A program made the position numbers and the translations under genes. This document shows, piece after piece, positions 1 through 13,975 of a DNA stretch of 64,000 nucleotides. Location: assembly GCA_003868215.1 (NCBI GenBank), contig QWDQ01000015.1, positions 186,001 to 250,000 on the forward strand. Direction: 5' to 3'. Positions within the stretch are counted from its first letter, which is position 1. Every line of letters starts with the position of its first letter. The DNA is from Pseudophaeomoniella oleicola (taxonomy: Eukaryota > Ascomycota > Eurotiomycetes > Phaeomoniellales > Phaeomoniellaceae). The notes beneath the pieces are model-generated. The model was not told where the DNA came from and searched no databases. It saw only the letters and a program-made list of their open reading frames with translations.

Positions 1-1471
1 AACCGCTGGGATGCTACGAGGTACCGCACATCAACTGCCGACAGTAAGTCTATGTTCATGCGAAGATAGGGGATCATACTCTCGTTTATTCCACCTGGAG
101 AGTTTTCCAGTTGATCGTACTGGGAAATAACATCTGTGTTTGCCATTTTGTCGTCAATAAAGAGAGGCGAGAGACCCGATGATACAGATGACATGACGTC
201 AAGGTGAAGAATATACCACCAAAGCCTGCGCCTCGTCTCAGATTCGGCAATACTGAAGCCAGCCTGCGGTAAGTGACGATGAAGACCCATACTAAGCGCG
301 ATCCGAAACGCGGTGGATATGAAATCGTGATCGTCTGCAAATTCTTCCTCTCGAATGAATTGACCATGGACGATGACATAGGCTGCTAAGGAATAGATAG
401 CTGGCCGTCGAGGGAAGCTAGTCAAGGTAGCTGAGACCGTCGCGAGGAAGTACATGTCTTCCGCATTGACATCAGTCTTCTCTTCCAGAAAGGCTTGGAG
501 TCGTGATTCGGGAGCGGATACGAGACTGGCAAACAGAATGGCTGACAAGAGGCACAAAAAGCTGGGATTCTTCCTTAAGAGCGGGTTTGGGTTGGAGCCA
601 TGAACGATATTTGGTCCAATTCCATCCCAAAACGTTCGAAAGTCTTCAGCGAAGCCCTTGACTTGCAAGACTGGTGCCAGAGGGAACACTGTGGCGAAGA
701 ACATCTCACACAATCTTTCACAAGTACCCCGGCTCGGAAGAAGCGTCATCAGGCATGACATGTTATACTTCCTGCCGCAGAATTTGCAGTGCTCAAACTG
801 TGACGGCGACCATGTAGATTCAGAGGGACGGGGAGGACGAAACTGCCGTCCAGAAGGCTCAACCCTACCGTCGTCTTTCGGGGGCCACCTCGGAAAAAGA
901 CTAGGTCTTTGAATCGGCATCTCATCGTCGGACTGGCCATTTTGATCTGGCTAGTCACAAGATTAGCTGCTGTATATGAACATCGACAGAAGACATTTCT
1001 ACGAACATCCGTTCCAATGGCGTTAGCCCAATGAGTCGAGCCCCGGTAGACGGAACGTCCGCCTTGGTATACAGAGATTTGGCCCTTGTCTTGATTATCA
1101 CGCTGTGGCGTAGATACGTCCAAACCTGGCTGAGTCAGCAGTGTAGACATGAGATTACTCAGCTCGGTCAGCTTACATCCATTCGGAGTCACTTGTCGGC
1201 TAGAGTCATGGATTTGCGGACCATCAGTCTTAACCAAGGATGAGACCGGGTGCGGTCTGGCAATTGCTCTGTCGGAACGAGCAGCCGTTGCACGTTCATC
1301 ATACAAACAACTCAGACCACCAGCGGTGCAACGGGCGCACACCGGGCGTTCCTAACGATTGATATCAGCCTTGAGCTTGAGTCCTGGGTCTTCATTTTCC
1401 ATTACCCTATCGCAGCGGACCCTCCGCCTACGACATTGCAGGCAGCTGGTAACGGGTCGATTTCGTCTCAT
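1..1471 (-). CDS. Zn(II)2Cys6 fungal transcription factor, 3' part beyond the left edge
   Basis: Three exons can be assembled: 1406-1471, 1003-1351 and <1-946, with introns of 54 and 56 nt that keep phase. The N-terminus reads MRRNRPVTSCLQCRRRRVRC, followed across intron 1 by DRERPVCARCTAGGLSC. That is a complete C-x2-C-x6-C ... C-x2-C-x6-C binuclear zinc cluster split by an intron. Exon 3 carries the fungal-specific transcription factor (middle homology) domain, with GLHRHLP and ETRRRLWWYILHLDVMSS near window positions 200-280. These proteins bind CGG-type DNA elements in the nucleus and regulate pathway genes; the target here is unknown. The frame is still open at base 1, so the C-terminus is missing. 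The second intron (donor GTAGAA at 1002, acceptor at 947) is the least certain join. The gene is divergent from the catalase, 741 bp away. Confidence 0.88.
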
Positions 1472-2212
1472 GATCTTCGGCGTGAGGTGTCCGGTTTAAC
1501 GACCAGGTTAATCCTGGGAGCTCGGAGGTCGATATGTTGTGATGGAGCCGGAACAGCAGTCGGCAATTACAAATATGTCGCCTGCTGGAAAGGGAAGGTT
1601 ATCCCATCTCCGAGATATTTACAGGCATCTACTTTTTGACTTCCTGCGTACTCAAATCCATGGAAAGTTACTTTGAAATGCCAACCGATCTCGAGCCGAG
1701 TATGATTTTTGCCACTGCGCGCCTGATGGCTGATAGCGAGATGGTTAGCAATGAACATATCTTGGGAATTGAGTGGAGATCCCGAACGGACCGGATTTGG
1801 ATAGAGATTTTAAGCCTCTCGTGCGAATATCGTGCGAAAGGTCCAGGCCGTTGACTCCACCATCAATGACATATCACTGTCCAACTAATTACTACGTAGG
1901 AACCCAAGCAATGACAGCAACTCTCCGAGCAACCCCGGACTCAGTCCACTACTATTGCACAATGAATCGCTATTGACGTAGCCGGATCGTCTCTGCAAAG
2001 GGGAAACTTGTTCCAGGCTCAGTCTCCACGAGGGGCCGAGATCGTCCATTGACGGCTGTCCAATTCGTAAGCCGTCTGGAATATAAATATATCTATACAC
2101 CCAGGTAGGCCTATCGAAATGGTGTACAGAAACTTGTCTTGATTGAAACTTAACCTCCGTTCAATCCCTCCATTGTAGCACAAGGTATATATCTCCCAGC
2201 AATACAACCAAT
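1472..2212. promoter_or_regulatory. Divergent intergenic region, transcription factor / catalase
   Basis: There is no credible coding sequence here. On the catalase side the region holds a TATA-like TATAAATA at 2082-2089 (about 124 bp before the ATG). It also holds an AGGGG pentamer at 1999-2003, which matches the stress-response element core recognised by Msn2-type factors in yeast. The element's function here is only an inference. Open frames in this stretch are short and show no domain. Confidence 0.45.
2082..2089 (+). promoter_or_regulatory. TATA-like box of the catalase gene
   Basis: TATAAATA lies about 124 bp before the catalase start codon, a normal distance for a fungal TATA element with a short leader. 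Confidence 0.45.
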
Positions 2213-3806
2213 ATGGCCGCTCCAACATATACTCTGGCCGAAGGGCAGCCACAGGGAAGATCTGATACATCTGAGATACTAAAGACTGGAAGTGGTGGCG
2301 GATATCTGCTTCTGTCCAGTACTCAGTTGCTCGAAAATCTTGCCCATTTTCCCAGGGAAAGAATTCCCGAGCGAACAGTCCACGCAAAAGCTGCTGGTGC
2401 TCGCGGTTATTTTGAGGTCACCGACGACATCTCCGACCTTACTGATGCTGACTTTCTGACCGGAGTCGGAAAGAAGACAGAGGTATTGACAAGAATATCG
2501 ACAGTTGGGGGTGAGAGCGGATCTGCAGACACCGTTCGAGATTTTCGAGGTTTTGCCATCAAATTCAAAACCAACGAAGGAAACCAAGATTGGGTCTTCA
2601 ACAATCATCCGGTATTCTTTGTTCGGGATCCTGTCAAGTTCCCCTCTATGAACCGCAGCCACAAGAGAGATCCGGCTACCAACAGGAAAAGCCCTGACAT
2701 GTTCTGGGACTATCACACTGCAAACCAGGAAAGCATCCACGCCTTGATGTTTGTACTGGGTGATAGAGGCGTTCCATCGTCTGTTCGACACGTTAACGGG
2801 TTCAGCGGCAATACATACAAATTCACCAAAGCAAACGGCGAATACTGTTATACCCGCATTCATGTCTTGACAAACCAAGGCATCCACTATTTCACTGAAA
2901 AGGAATCAGGGGAAGTCGCAGGCACGCACCCCGACTTCCATCTCAAAGATCTTCACGAAGCAATCGAAGGAGGAGATTACCCGTCCTGGAATGTATACGT
3001 TCAAACCATCAAACCTGAGGACATCGAAAAGGCGCCTATCGATGTTTTCGACATCACAATGGTGTGGCCACATAAGCTTTACCCTCTTCGAAAAGTCGGC
3101 AAAATGGTGCTTGACAAGAACCCGAAGAACTGGTTCGCAGAGATCGAGCAAGCCGCCTTCAGTCCAAGCAACATGGTGCGGGGATTCGAGCCCAGCCCTG
3201 ATCTATTGTTGCAGGCGAGAATGTTCTCATACCCTGATGCAGCACGGTACAGGCTTGGAGCAAACTACCAATTCCTTCCGACAAACGCTGCGAAGAGCGA
3301 AGTCTATTGCCCTACCGAACGGGATGGCTTCATGAACTTTACCGGAAACTATGGAAAGGACCCGAATTACGTTGGTACTCAAATCAAGCCACCAAAGTTC
3401 TCTGCTGCACACCAGCAAAGAACTCAACCCCATGATCCAAGCAGACAACCCGCCCGAACTGCTGATCGAGCCGACCATGGTCTCCCTGTCACATTCGCCT
3501 CTGAGGTGACTGATAGAGATTTCGAACAGAGTACCGCTCTCTGGAAGATTATGGGTAAACAAGAAGGATGTCAGGAGCGTTTTATCGAAAACGTCTCTGG
3601 TGATGTTAGCGGTGTGACGAAAGACTGGCTCAGGAACAAAGTCTACGGTATGGTTCGATCCCTACTATAAACCTCAAGTCTAATACTGACCATTTGCAGA
3701 AATGTTTAGTAAAGTTGACGCCGACCTGGGCAAAAAGCTCAGGGAAGCGACCGAGGCCCAAGTTGCAAAAACGGCGAAGAATCCACCGAAGATAACATGG
3801 CACTGA
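2213..3806 (+). CDS. Monofunctional haem catalase
   Basis: Two exons, 2213-3647 and 3700-3806, with a 52-nt intron (GTATGG...TTTGCAG), give 513 residues. It converts H2O2 to water and oxygen. Visible family marks are the distal His in TVHAKAAGARGYFEVT (about residue 57), the distal Asn in WVFNNHPVFFVRDP (about 129), and the proximal haem-ligand Tyr in FSYPDAARYRLGANY (about 340). Length fits a small-subunit catalase (about 500 residues) with no C-terminal flavodoxin-like domain. The start MAAPTYTLAEGQPQ gives no signal peptide, so it is probably cytosolic. The last residues are KITWH, not a clear SKL-type peroxisomal signal. Usual His/Gly choices near the active site are partly replaced (AGARGYF for the common AGAFGYF). 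The TATA box and an AGGGG element upstream would fit stress induction. Confidence 0.95.
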
Positions 3807-4470
3807 GAACACGGTCTTTCGGATAGATGCAGTTTCGATCTAGAGTAATTTTGGGGAAGATCATATGTGCCGCTCAGTCTTTTGGATAGATTTAGCAGAG
3901 TAGGATCTACATGGCAAATGTTGACACCGATGATCATGATTGCATAAAATGCCGGTAAAAGATTTCCATATCTAGTAACACTTGTTTGAGACGATCTCCT
4001 GCGCCGTTAACGCGGTGAAATGCTGAGTCTTGGTCAATCAACCAGCTGCGATGATCAATATTGGGGTCGCGGTAATCAAAACCGATGCCAGTTGATTGGT
4101 TGTAAGTCAGCAATTACCAACTCAACAACCCCAGGACATAGCCCATAAGGTGTTCAAGATTCCTCGCTAGTTGGCGAGCTGGCGAGCTGGGTCCTGCGGA
4201 TTCGATGGCACTGGGGCGTTGAAGCTACCCACTCGCCACCGAGCCACAGAACACATACCACCACGAGTAGTATGTACAACTCCCGAAGGAAACCCGGAAC
4301 CCAGAACGGAACTTCCCCATGCGTCCGTCATAGTTGTTGTAGGTCTCTTTTGACGTAACCGTGGTATAGCTGCAGATCTTACGATAAGATATCTTCAACC
4401 TGGTAGTTTTAGGCTAGTTATGTGGACTCTCACGGTGAGTGTCCCTTTGCATGCTACATACATACGTAGT

Positions 4471-4490
4471 ACTACGTAGTAGTAATTAGT
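4471..4490. repeat. 20-bp palindrome-containing intergenic repeat, copy 1
   Basis: The sequence actacgtagtagtaattagt differs at one base from a copy at 17140-17159. It is immediately preceded by another TACGTAGT unit (4463-4470). Both copies are intergenic. Confidence 0.6.
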
Positions 4491-5430
4491 GGCAAGGCGT
4501 AAGGCTATCATCCTCTATCTATCGTGCGAGGTCTCGCGCGAGAAGAAGAAGAGAGGTCTGGACCAAACCTCCACACCCCCGGAAACATATGCCCCAGTCC
4601 ATTTTCGCGAAAGCTTTCTTTGACGAAGACCACGTTCGGGACTGACCACTCCGGAAAATCCTAGTCTGTACCATAGTATGTACTAGTAGAGAGGAAGCTG
4701 AACTGAATCTATCACGATCGTCGAGTCGTAGGGAGAGGTCAGAGATCGAGAGACTGGTAGTCGGAAACTGAGCCACGAGGGCGGCCCGCCTAGCAGCTGT
4801 TACCGAAGACAACCGAGACACTTGCTTGAGACGATCACTTCGATATCGTATATTATCTAATATGACGTTGTGTTGAGGTTATGAGATCACACTGTAATGT
4901 CGTTTGACAATCACTTGTCACTATAGGACACCGAGACACATATACTCCCATATGCTATAGGAAGATTCCTACAATCTAGAACATCATGTTGATATGGTAC
5001 GTGCCATATGATACGGCTCGACGGCTTTGAGTTATGTCTGGTACGAACGCATATCGTTTGAAGGTTGGCCGTCGTGTAATTTAGTATGTATTTAGATTTC
5101 GGAATTTTATCGGTTAGAAACCTGGAACGCCAGACGATCCTGATCTACGACGTAATAAGTAAACGGAAAATGTTTGCGGACATTTCAACCACCTCGCCGC
5201 CTCCGCATCTGGCCACTCGCCTCGTCGCATACTACGTAGTAAGAGTCGATCGCACGATATCACTTCGCGCGAACTCCATCCCTGTAACAAGATTTCAACT
5301 TTGTTGATTTCTCCATACCCTTGATGAGCTACTTACGCGAAACGTCAGTATTTGTGGGGGTATGGAATGGGCGTGGTCAATGGGGAGCCGAGAGCCCCGA
5401 GCAGGCTCAGTTGGCTGGGGACAGAGCAGA

Positions 5431-5438
5431 TATATAAG
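5431..5438 (+). promoter_or_regulatory. TATA box of the GMC oxidoreductase gene
   Basis: TATATAAG lies 134 bp upstream of the ATG at 5572, within an otherwise non-coding leader. Position and sequence fit a TATA-driven, regulated promoter. Confidence 0.5.
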
Positions 5439-5556
5439 TATCTGTAGCTATCCTTGCGCAACGAAGAGCATCGGTTCAGAGTTTGAGAATACCTTCACCA
5501 AACCAGCATCAACTCTTTATCTGACCAAGGTGACAAGCGGAAGCCGCCAGACGTAA

Positions 5557-7431
<1,875 letters not shown>

Positions 7432-7992
7432 TATATTAACACTCCTAGCTAGTTAGTTTGTACATACCTACCTACCTAATCACACTACCTATCTCGCGAG
7501 GTATCGGTGTGCTCTTCAGCATAATCTGCCTACTTGTGATACTCTTAGTAATTAGTATTGTATCAATATGGATAGTTATCTAAACCATATTTGCGAAATT
7601 TCAAACCCTATCAATCAGCCAGCCAGCCAGCCAGCCAGTCAGCCAATCACTCTGCATCCATCACAATCACAACCACACTCCCAGATTCTATTACGTAGGT
7701 AGTACACATCTCTGTATCCTGACTTCTATTGAACTAAATCTTAAGAATGGATTCGAGAAAACCAATTGACTTTTTTTTTAAAAATTAAAAATAAAAATAA
7801 ATAAAAAAAAAGGGGGAGGGAAGTGGAGGGAGAAAAACTATGCGGGAAACCGAATGATCTTTTTGGAAGTAATGTAATTAATTTAATAGGTTATGGTATT
7901 TTTAAGAAATACAAATATAGCTATATAGATTACAAAAAGCAAGCAAATCACAGAACGTATGAAAGCGAGACAAATCAGGCCCATCTGACAAT
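7432..7992. other. Convergent intergenic region, AT-rich with short tandem repeat
   Basis: This lies between the GMC and CFEM genes, whose 3' ends face each other. It contains a CAGC tandem run (7616-7638) and A-rich tracts around 7770-7810. No gene is seen. Confidence 0.7.
7616..7645. repeat. (CAGC)n microsatellite
   Basis: There are five to six perfect CAGC units, followed by an interrupted unit. The run is non-coding. Confidence 0.85.
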
Positions 7993-9546
7993 TTAAGTCT
8001 TCGTGGATTCAAGAGGCGAGACTATCGGTGAAGTAGTATGTCTCGTGGACGGGACGACAGCGTTGTCCTCTGCAGGAGGCGCTGCAGGTGCAGCTGCTGC
8101 ATGCTCGTTCTCATCGTCCCGAGCAGTAGTGGTAGCGGTAGCGGCGTCCCCTCCTCCAGCAGCAGCGAAGGCAGGGTGATGCTGGTGTATGAAGTAGCTA
8201 CCGGGTAGTTCCTGTGGTTGTGGTGGTGGTTTCTGGACGACTGGAATCGAAGAGGTTTCTCTGTCAGGACCGGCGTAGGCGGGAGGTAAGTGCGATAATA
8301 GCGAGGAGATAGGGAGTTGGGCTCCCCGAGGGCTCTGAGGTCCTGGACTCGGTAGCTCGTGTATGGTCTCCACGGGAGACTGGATGTGGCTTTTCTCCCT
8401 GATCACCGTGAACGACTTTTGGTCGGTGGAGCGGATCATGGCCCTTCTTCTACGAAGCCACAAGAGGGCTGCGCCAGCAAGGAGAGATAGGACTCCGATG
8501 ACAATGCCAATAGCGATACCGGCTTTCGCGCCGCCTGAAAGGCTGCTTTTGTGAGGAGCGGACCTCAAATTGAATTTCCTCGCAAACACATGCTCTGTGA
8601 TGACGGTGATCCCACTGATTACTGGGCTCGAAGCTGGTACATGTGTCAAAGAAGGCATTGTGTAACAGGGGGTCTCTCCACCCAGATCGGTAAAGTAGAC
8701 TTGCCATCCCCTGCAATATGTTAGCTTCAGGTTCTTGTGGCGCAGATCATACTCACGATGGACAGCATGCACCCGCTGTTGTGAAATAATCTTGAGGACA
8801 TTTGGTAAGATATCCATTATCGAGGCTGTCGAATGGACAGCAATCTTCGCGGCCAGGCGCACAACCAACTTCGGGAAACTCGGTGACAAGACCGTTTATA
8901 TCGGTCACTGCTGCAAAGAAAGGGACTGTACAAGATCCGGTCAATAACGACTTGCTGCCCCAATTCGCTGTAGTTGTCAATGCCGTGGCAAGCACCGTAG
9001 ACAACGGGCTAACAGTTCCCGTGACGGTCGTCACTAAGCCATTCGAACCCATTCCAGCCATGCTCATGTCCATACTAGTCCCGGTACCCGTAGAAGAGCC
9101 CGAGGTTATGGTAGCTGTATTAAATGAGATAGCGCTACTCAGACTAAGTGGCGAGCATCCGACAAAGTTGGGTGCTGTCTCATTGACGGCATTACAGGCT
9201 TCCACATTGTATTCAATGGCACCTAGGCAGCTGGTCAGTCTTGAATATGACGCAGCTGCATCCGATAGGCTTACTTTGTTGATCATCATACGAACAAGAT
9301 GTAGCAATACAGCAAGACAGAGTATTGATATAGTTGTTATTCACACACAAGCATTTCTGGTCGGTTGAGCTGCAATCCTCTGCAGCAGTGGTGGCGTGAG
9401 CTATGCACCCAGACTGCCTGCGTATTAGCACCTCTCCTTCGTAAAAGAAATTGACCACTTACCGCACAGGGAGGTAAACTCGTGGAATTCTGCGCCGAGA
9501 CGATGCTCAGACTCAGGAGAACCACAATCGCCCACAATGTCTTCAT
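7993..9546 (-). CDS. CFEM-domain single-pass membrane protein
   Basis: Four exons, 9463-9546, 9275-9413, 8757-9222 and 7993-8710, splice in phase to 468 residues. A signal peptide (MKTLWAIVVLLSLSIVSA) is followed by a CFEM cysteine module: LPPCASGCIAH, then EDC, QKCLC, LSCC and TSC spaced as in that family. After a Ser/Thr/Gly-rich stretch comes a second cysteine cluster, CAPGREDCCPFDSLDNGYL, then KCPQDYF and GACCPSGW. A hydrophobic span (about residues 292-315, GIAIGIVIGVLSLLAGAALL) ends in RRRR, giving an outside-N, inside-C single-pass topology. The cytosolic tail is about 150 residues and low in complexity (Ala, Pro, Ser). CFEM proteins act in the cell wall, in haem/iron uptake or as surface sensors; the tail suggests a sensor or anchor, which is inference. 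The acceptor choice at exon 3 (after 9223) was set by phase. Confidence 0.82.
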
Positions 9547-10422
9547 GATGAACGATAACCTGTATTGCTTCCTTTCCAGCGAGAAACATATCGAAGAGTC
9601 CTCTGAGGCGGCTACACACGAGGTATAAGAGATTAGATCTCATGGTCACAAAGCAACCTGAATTGGGAACACAAGGAGAGATGTATACAATGAAATCATC
9701 TTCATTGATGACTCTGGCCAATCCATGATGCCCGGATCTGGAATCTCGATGGCACGGCTTCAACAGGCCCGTGCTCGCAACAAAGGAAGACATTTAAGAT
9801 GCTACATGACCGGCCTCCAATGCCAGACAGCGACCGGGTATTGAACAGTGGCGAAGAATGATAGCCACAAACAGAGCTCAATCTCGCTGTCTGCATGAAT
9901 TACCACATCATCATTAGCTTATCGTGTGTTGCCTCTTGCAGAAGTGTAGCTCTTGAATAGCAGTGGCATTTACTGTTAGGCATTGCATTCGCAGCAAGCT
10001 TGACTTGAAGATGATGGCGACATCGAGAGTAGTGCGTTGAAACGTTGCTGTTACACTCGGTCTAGCAGTGTAGCAAGCATGGAGATCCCTCTCTCTGCTC
10101 ATCCTATCATAAGACCGTTAGTATGGTACGACCCCGGAAGCGATGCTGCGAAGGGCAAAGTCTGCCCCACGATTTTCAGGAACATGCAAAAGAGGAGGGC
10201 AAGTAGTACGTGGTAGATAAGAAATGAGGAGACCCTGGAAATCCGAGATTCTGCTTTAATATATTACACTTTCCAGTTGCTACAACATTTCACGTCTTGT
10301 CAATGGCACAAGTGTGAAAGACGTAGAGTTAGGATCCAAGCTGACAATTTTGAGCGGGCGAGGCGACGGCTAGTAAGACCTTGAAGGACACAGCAAGTAC
10401 GTTGATGCCATCATTTCGCCCA
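9547..10422. other. Divergent intergenic region, CFEM gene / ERG27
   Basis: It separates two divergent genes. Open frames at 9425-9793 and 9914-10102 have no domain or splice support. I see no TATA box on either side and no repeats. Confidence 0.55.
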
Positions 10423-11921
10423 ATGGATCCTGCAAACACAACATATATTCTTGTCACTGGCGCGAACAGGTAGGATTTCTCCGCTTCTATTCAGCTTGCG
10501 GATATCAGTAATAATGACTTTTGTTCTCCTACAGTGGGCTAGGTTTAGGTATCTGCCAGCGTCTCATTGATGAATTCCTCGCTTCCCGAGATCCCTCTCA
10601 GTCATTACATCTTATAATCACCACCCGTGGCGCAAAGAAAAGTGCTGATACCATTGCGACACTGCAAAAGAGAGTCAGCAGTCACCCTTCTCTCCAAGGC
10701 GCATCTACAGCAACAATTGCGCAGCGCGTTACCTTTGATTCCGAGTCCCTAGAGTTGACCAGCCTTCTATCCGTCCGCGCATGCGCAAGACGACTGTTAT
10801 CTTCCTCTCTCCCTCGCATTGATGCAATCATCTTGAACGCTGGCATATGGGGAGTCTATGGACTGGATTGGCCGTTAACTATATGGCGTGTCCTTACCGA
10901 TTGGGTACATGCAGTCACCTTTCCCGACTATCATCTTTCTACCATCGGCGCCATCACTCAGCCGCAGTTTCCAGACCTCTCAGACAATGCTCCGAAGCCA
11001 TTACGAGAAGCTCCGCCCCTAGGGGAGGTCTTCACTGCAAATGTGTTCGGGCACTACGTTTTTGTGCATGAGTTGATGCCTCTTTTACGCGTCCCACCGT
11101 CATCCACTTTAGATCCCGCGAAAGTCATTTGGATCAGCTCTCAGGATGCGTTAGATATTCTGTCATACGACGATATACAAGGCCTGCGTGCTCATAGCGG
11201 CTATGAGAATAGCAAACGTGTGACAGACCTTCTGGCACTTACTTCATCGCTGCCCTCTTCGTCCAAATCAGTATCTGATTATCTGACTCCAACCACAGTG
11301 CGACCTCTGTCAAATACCCCTAATGACTATACTTCTACAAAACCTCCCGCTATGCTTGTCTGCCATCCGGGCATGCTAAGCACCAATATCATCGTTCTTC
11401 CTTTCCCACTTCCCCACTTATGGGTAATGGCATTGTGGATTGCACGTATCCTAGGTTCACCATGGCATACGTTGACAGCATATACCGCTGCAATAGCACC
11501 GGTGTTTCTAGCTCTCATCTCAGGAGAGGCATTATCAAACCTACATTCTCCTTCGGGACCTGACGGCGGTGGTGTGAGCAAATGGGGTAGCGCTTCTGTT
11601 GGATTCAGGGGGACTCAAAGCGTGAAACGGACGTTAGTCACCGATTGGGGATTGGGCGGTGACGTCAATGAAGGGCCGCACTGGGAGGAGCTGGGCTTCG
11701 GGAGCAAAGTCGAGGGTACTGTTGACAGATATAGCTGGTCCACTGGGCGGCGAAGAGATGCCAAGAAACCAACAAGAGAGGATATTGAACATTTCCAGGA
11801 CGAAGGCGCAGAGGTTTGGAGACAGATGGAAGTGCTAAGAGTGGAATGGATGGAAAGGTGTGATCTCTACGAGCAATGGGTCAGAGAAAGGGAGATAGAA
11901 AAAGCATCTGCAAAAGCCTAA
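10423..11921 (+). CDS. ERG27: 3-keto-sterol reductase (ERG27 type SDR)
   Basis: A short first exon, 10423-10469, joins 10535-11921 across a 65-nt intron placed inside the cofactor motif (TGAN|SGLG), giving 477 residues. This is a short-chain dehydrogenase/reductase: TGANSGLG binds NADPH, ILNAGIWG is the NAG motif, and YENSK is the catalytic YxxxK. The conserved HPGMLSTNI block and a following hydrophobic stretch (LPHLWVMALWIARI) match Erg27, which reduces the 3-keto group after C-4 demethylation in ergosterol synthesis. It works at the ER with Erg25, Erg26 and Erg28. The protein is longer than yeast Erg27 (about 350 residues) because of loops rich in Ser/Thr and a charged C-terminal helix. 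Confidence 0.85.
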
Positions 11922-12720
11922 CAGTATCTGAGGAATGACTCAAAGCTAGGGAAAAGTGATAGCATGCCGGTCACGCTATCAGACATCCGAGACGTTCAGG
12001 TGCGCAATCGAGTCTGCGTGTTGCAACACGTAAACTGATCCTTGAAGATCAACTAATATTCAGCCAACGATCAGATCAACCAAGACGGAACTCCCCAGGA
12101 ACAGATGATTAGAAGCAACGTAGATATATCAGCGAATTTAGTCTCTTCAGAGTGCCTGAATGAAGTACTAGCAACCGATGTCTCATAACTAGGTATGAAG
12201 GACATTGTGAGTTATCTATCTCGCTACGTATGAAGGAGTATGTATCAACCTCGACGAAAGGTGATCAAGTCTGTAGTTCCTGGCGGACTTGTTAATTACA
12301 TCATTTGGAGGCGTAGGGGCCTTTCGGAGCAGTGGCCTACTACTCAGTGCCTAAATTTATAAGTGAGGCGACTCCAACAATGGAAAGCCGAGAAGCATCG
12401 CCCAATGTCACATAATTAATTAATTGATGAATCGAGGTTCAAGTATCCGGTTCCACTCTTGCAAGCTTGTAATAGTAGCATGTGGCATTGGATGGGTGTC
12501 AAGTCTACCAATACCATAGCCACACCGTACATTCTCTTCTTGACCATGAGGCTTCTTACACATATCTCGAGTCCGGGGCAGCATTGACTGTGTGGTAACG
12601 ATCAATGACAACTGTACAATTTAGACGCAGACAGCTCCATCAGGTCATTTCACTCGGTCCTCTATATCGCCTCTTGTTACAACCTGTCGACTATACTACT
12701 GCATCCTGCATTGGGGCATC
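11922..12720. other. Intergenic region between ERG27 and the cis-prenyltransferase
   Basis: Nothing convincing is coded here. There is a small AT-rich patch (ATTAATTAATT) near 12413-12425. Confidence 0.6.
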
Positions 12721-13975
12721 ATGACCTCACGGCACTTGACTCATTTTCGGCGGTGGCTCCTGTCGTCACCTCCAGCAGAATGGGCTCTCAATCAACTTCG
12801 TGAACTGTTGATCGGGTCGATGCGACAAGGTCCCGTTCCACAGCATGTCGCATTCGTCATGGACGGCAATAGGCGCTTTGCTCGTAATCACCGGATAGAA
12901 ACTGTGGAAGGGCATAACCTGGGCTTTGAGGCTCTAGCTCGTGTAAGTACTCTGCTGAATGTAATGTTCACGAACTGATGCCATGTAGATCCTGGAAGTA
13001 TGTTACAAATCCGGTGTCAAGGTCGTCACTATATACGCCTTCAGCATAGAGAATTTCAAGCGTTCAAAATTCGAAGTTGATGCATTGATGGACATGGCAA
13101 AAGTCAAACTATCTCAGCTGGCGCAGCATGGAGAGCTCCTGGATCGCTATGGCGCAAGCGTTCGAATTTTAGGTCAACGAGAAATGGTCAAACCAGATGT
13201 GCTCGAAGCGATCAACCGAGCAGTTGATATGACAAAGCACAATCACTCGGCGGTGCTAAATGTCTGTTTCCCATATACCTCGCGTGACGAAATAACGACG
13301 GCTATACGGGACACGGTTATCGATTATACAAAGCCAGTTGAACGATCAAGCGCCTCGATATCCAGAACCCCATTTTCCCAAACGCAGATCGAACATAAGA
13401 TCCGGGCACAAAGCCTAAACACAATATCCGAAGATGAATCTTCAGTGCCGGTATACTCTTCGAAACCATCCAATGTACGCTCTCCATCTGCGTCAAGTAC
13501 CGCATCAGACACCAATACATATGACGCTTCTGAAGGATCCTTAAGTTCCTCTACCACCACATTAAACCACGACGTGACCTCAAGCCTCTCGTCTCCGGCC
13601 CCGAAAACAATCATAACACCATCAAATACCCAGTGCCTTTCTCCAGAATCAATAACCTCCGAAACCCTCAATTCCCACATGTTCACCGCCACTGATCCAC
13701 CATTAGACATCCTCATACGAACGTCCGGTGTAGAAAGACTGAGTGACTTCATGTTGTGGCAATGCCACCAGGATACAGAAATCGTATTCTTGAAATGTCT
13801 GTGGCCGGAATTCGACCTGTGGCAATTCCTACCTGTGATCTGGGAATGGCAGTACAAGCAGAGAGGCAAGGAACTCGACGACGACGAAGATAACGAAAAC
13901 AGCAACGACACATCCGGAAGCCCAACACTCAAAATCCCTTCACAAGCCGAAAACTCCGCTTTGAAAGTCTCATAG
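12721..13975 (+). CDS. cis-Prenyltransferase (dehydrodolichyl diphosphate synthase, RER2/SRT1 type)
   Basis: Two exons, 12721-12942 and 12989-13975, separated by a 46-nt intron in phase 0, encode 402 residues. It elongates farnesyl diphosphate with isopentenyl diphosphate to long cis-polyprenyl diphosphates for dolichol and protein glycosylation at the ER. The family regions are present in order: [14 protein letters not shown] (catalytic Asp about residue 48), [26 protein letters not shown], and the C-terminal [18 protein letters not shown]. After the last block, [18 protein letters not shown] matches the dimer/active-site region. A low-complexity insertion of about 120 Ser/Thr-rich residues (roughly 187-307) sits between the core and the RTSG block; yeast Rer2 (about 286 residues) lacks it. 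The C-terminus is acidic ([11 protein letters not shown]). Confidence 0.92.

Noticed and set aside
2279-2887. A 202-codon minus frame across the catalase
   Set aside because: A shadow of the catalase coding strand; no domain and no independent start context.
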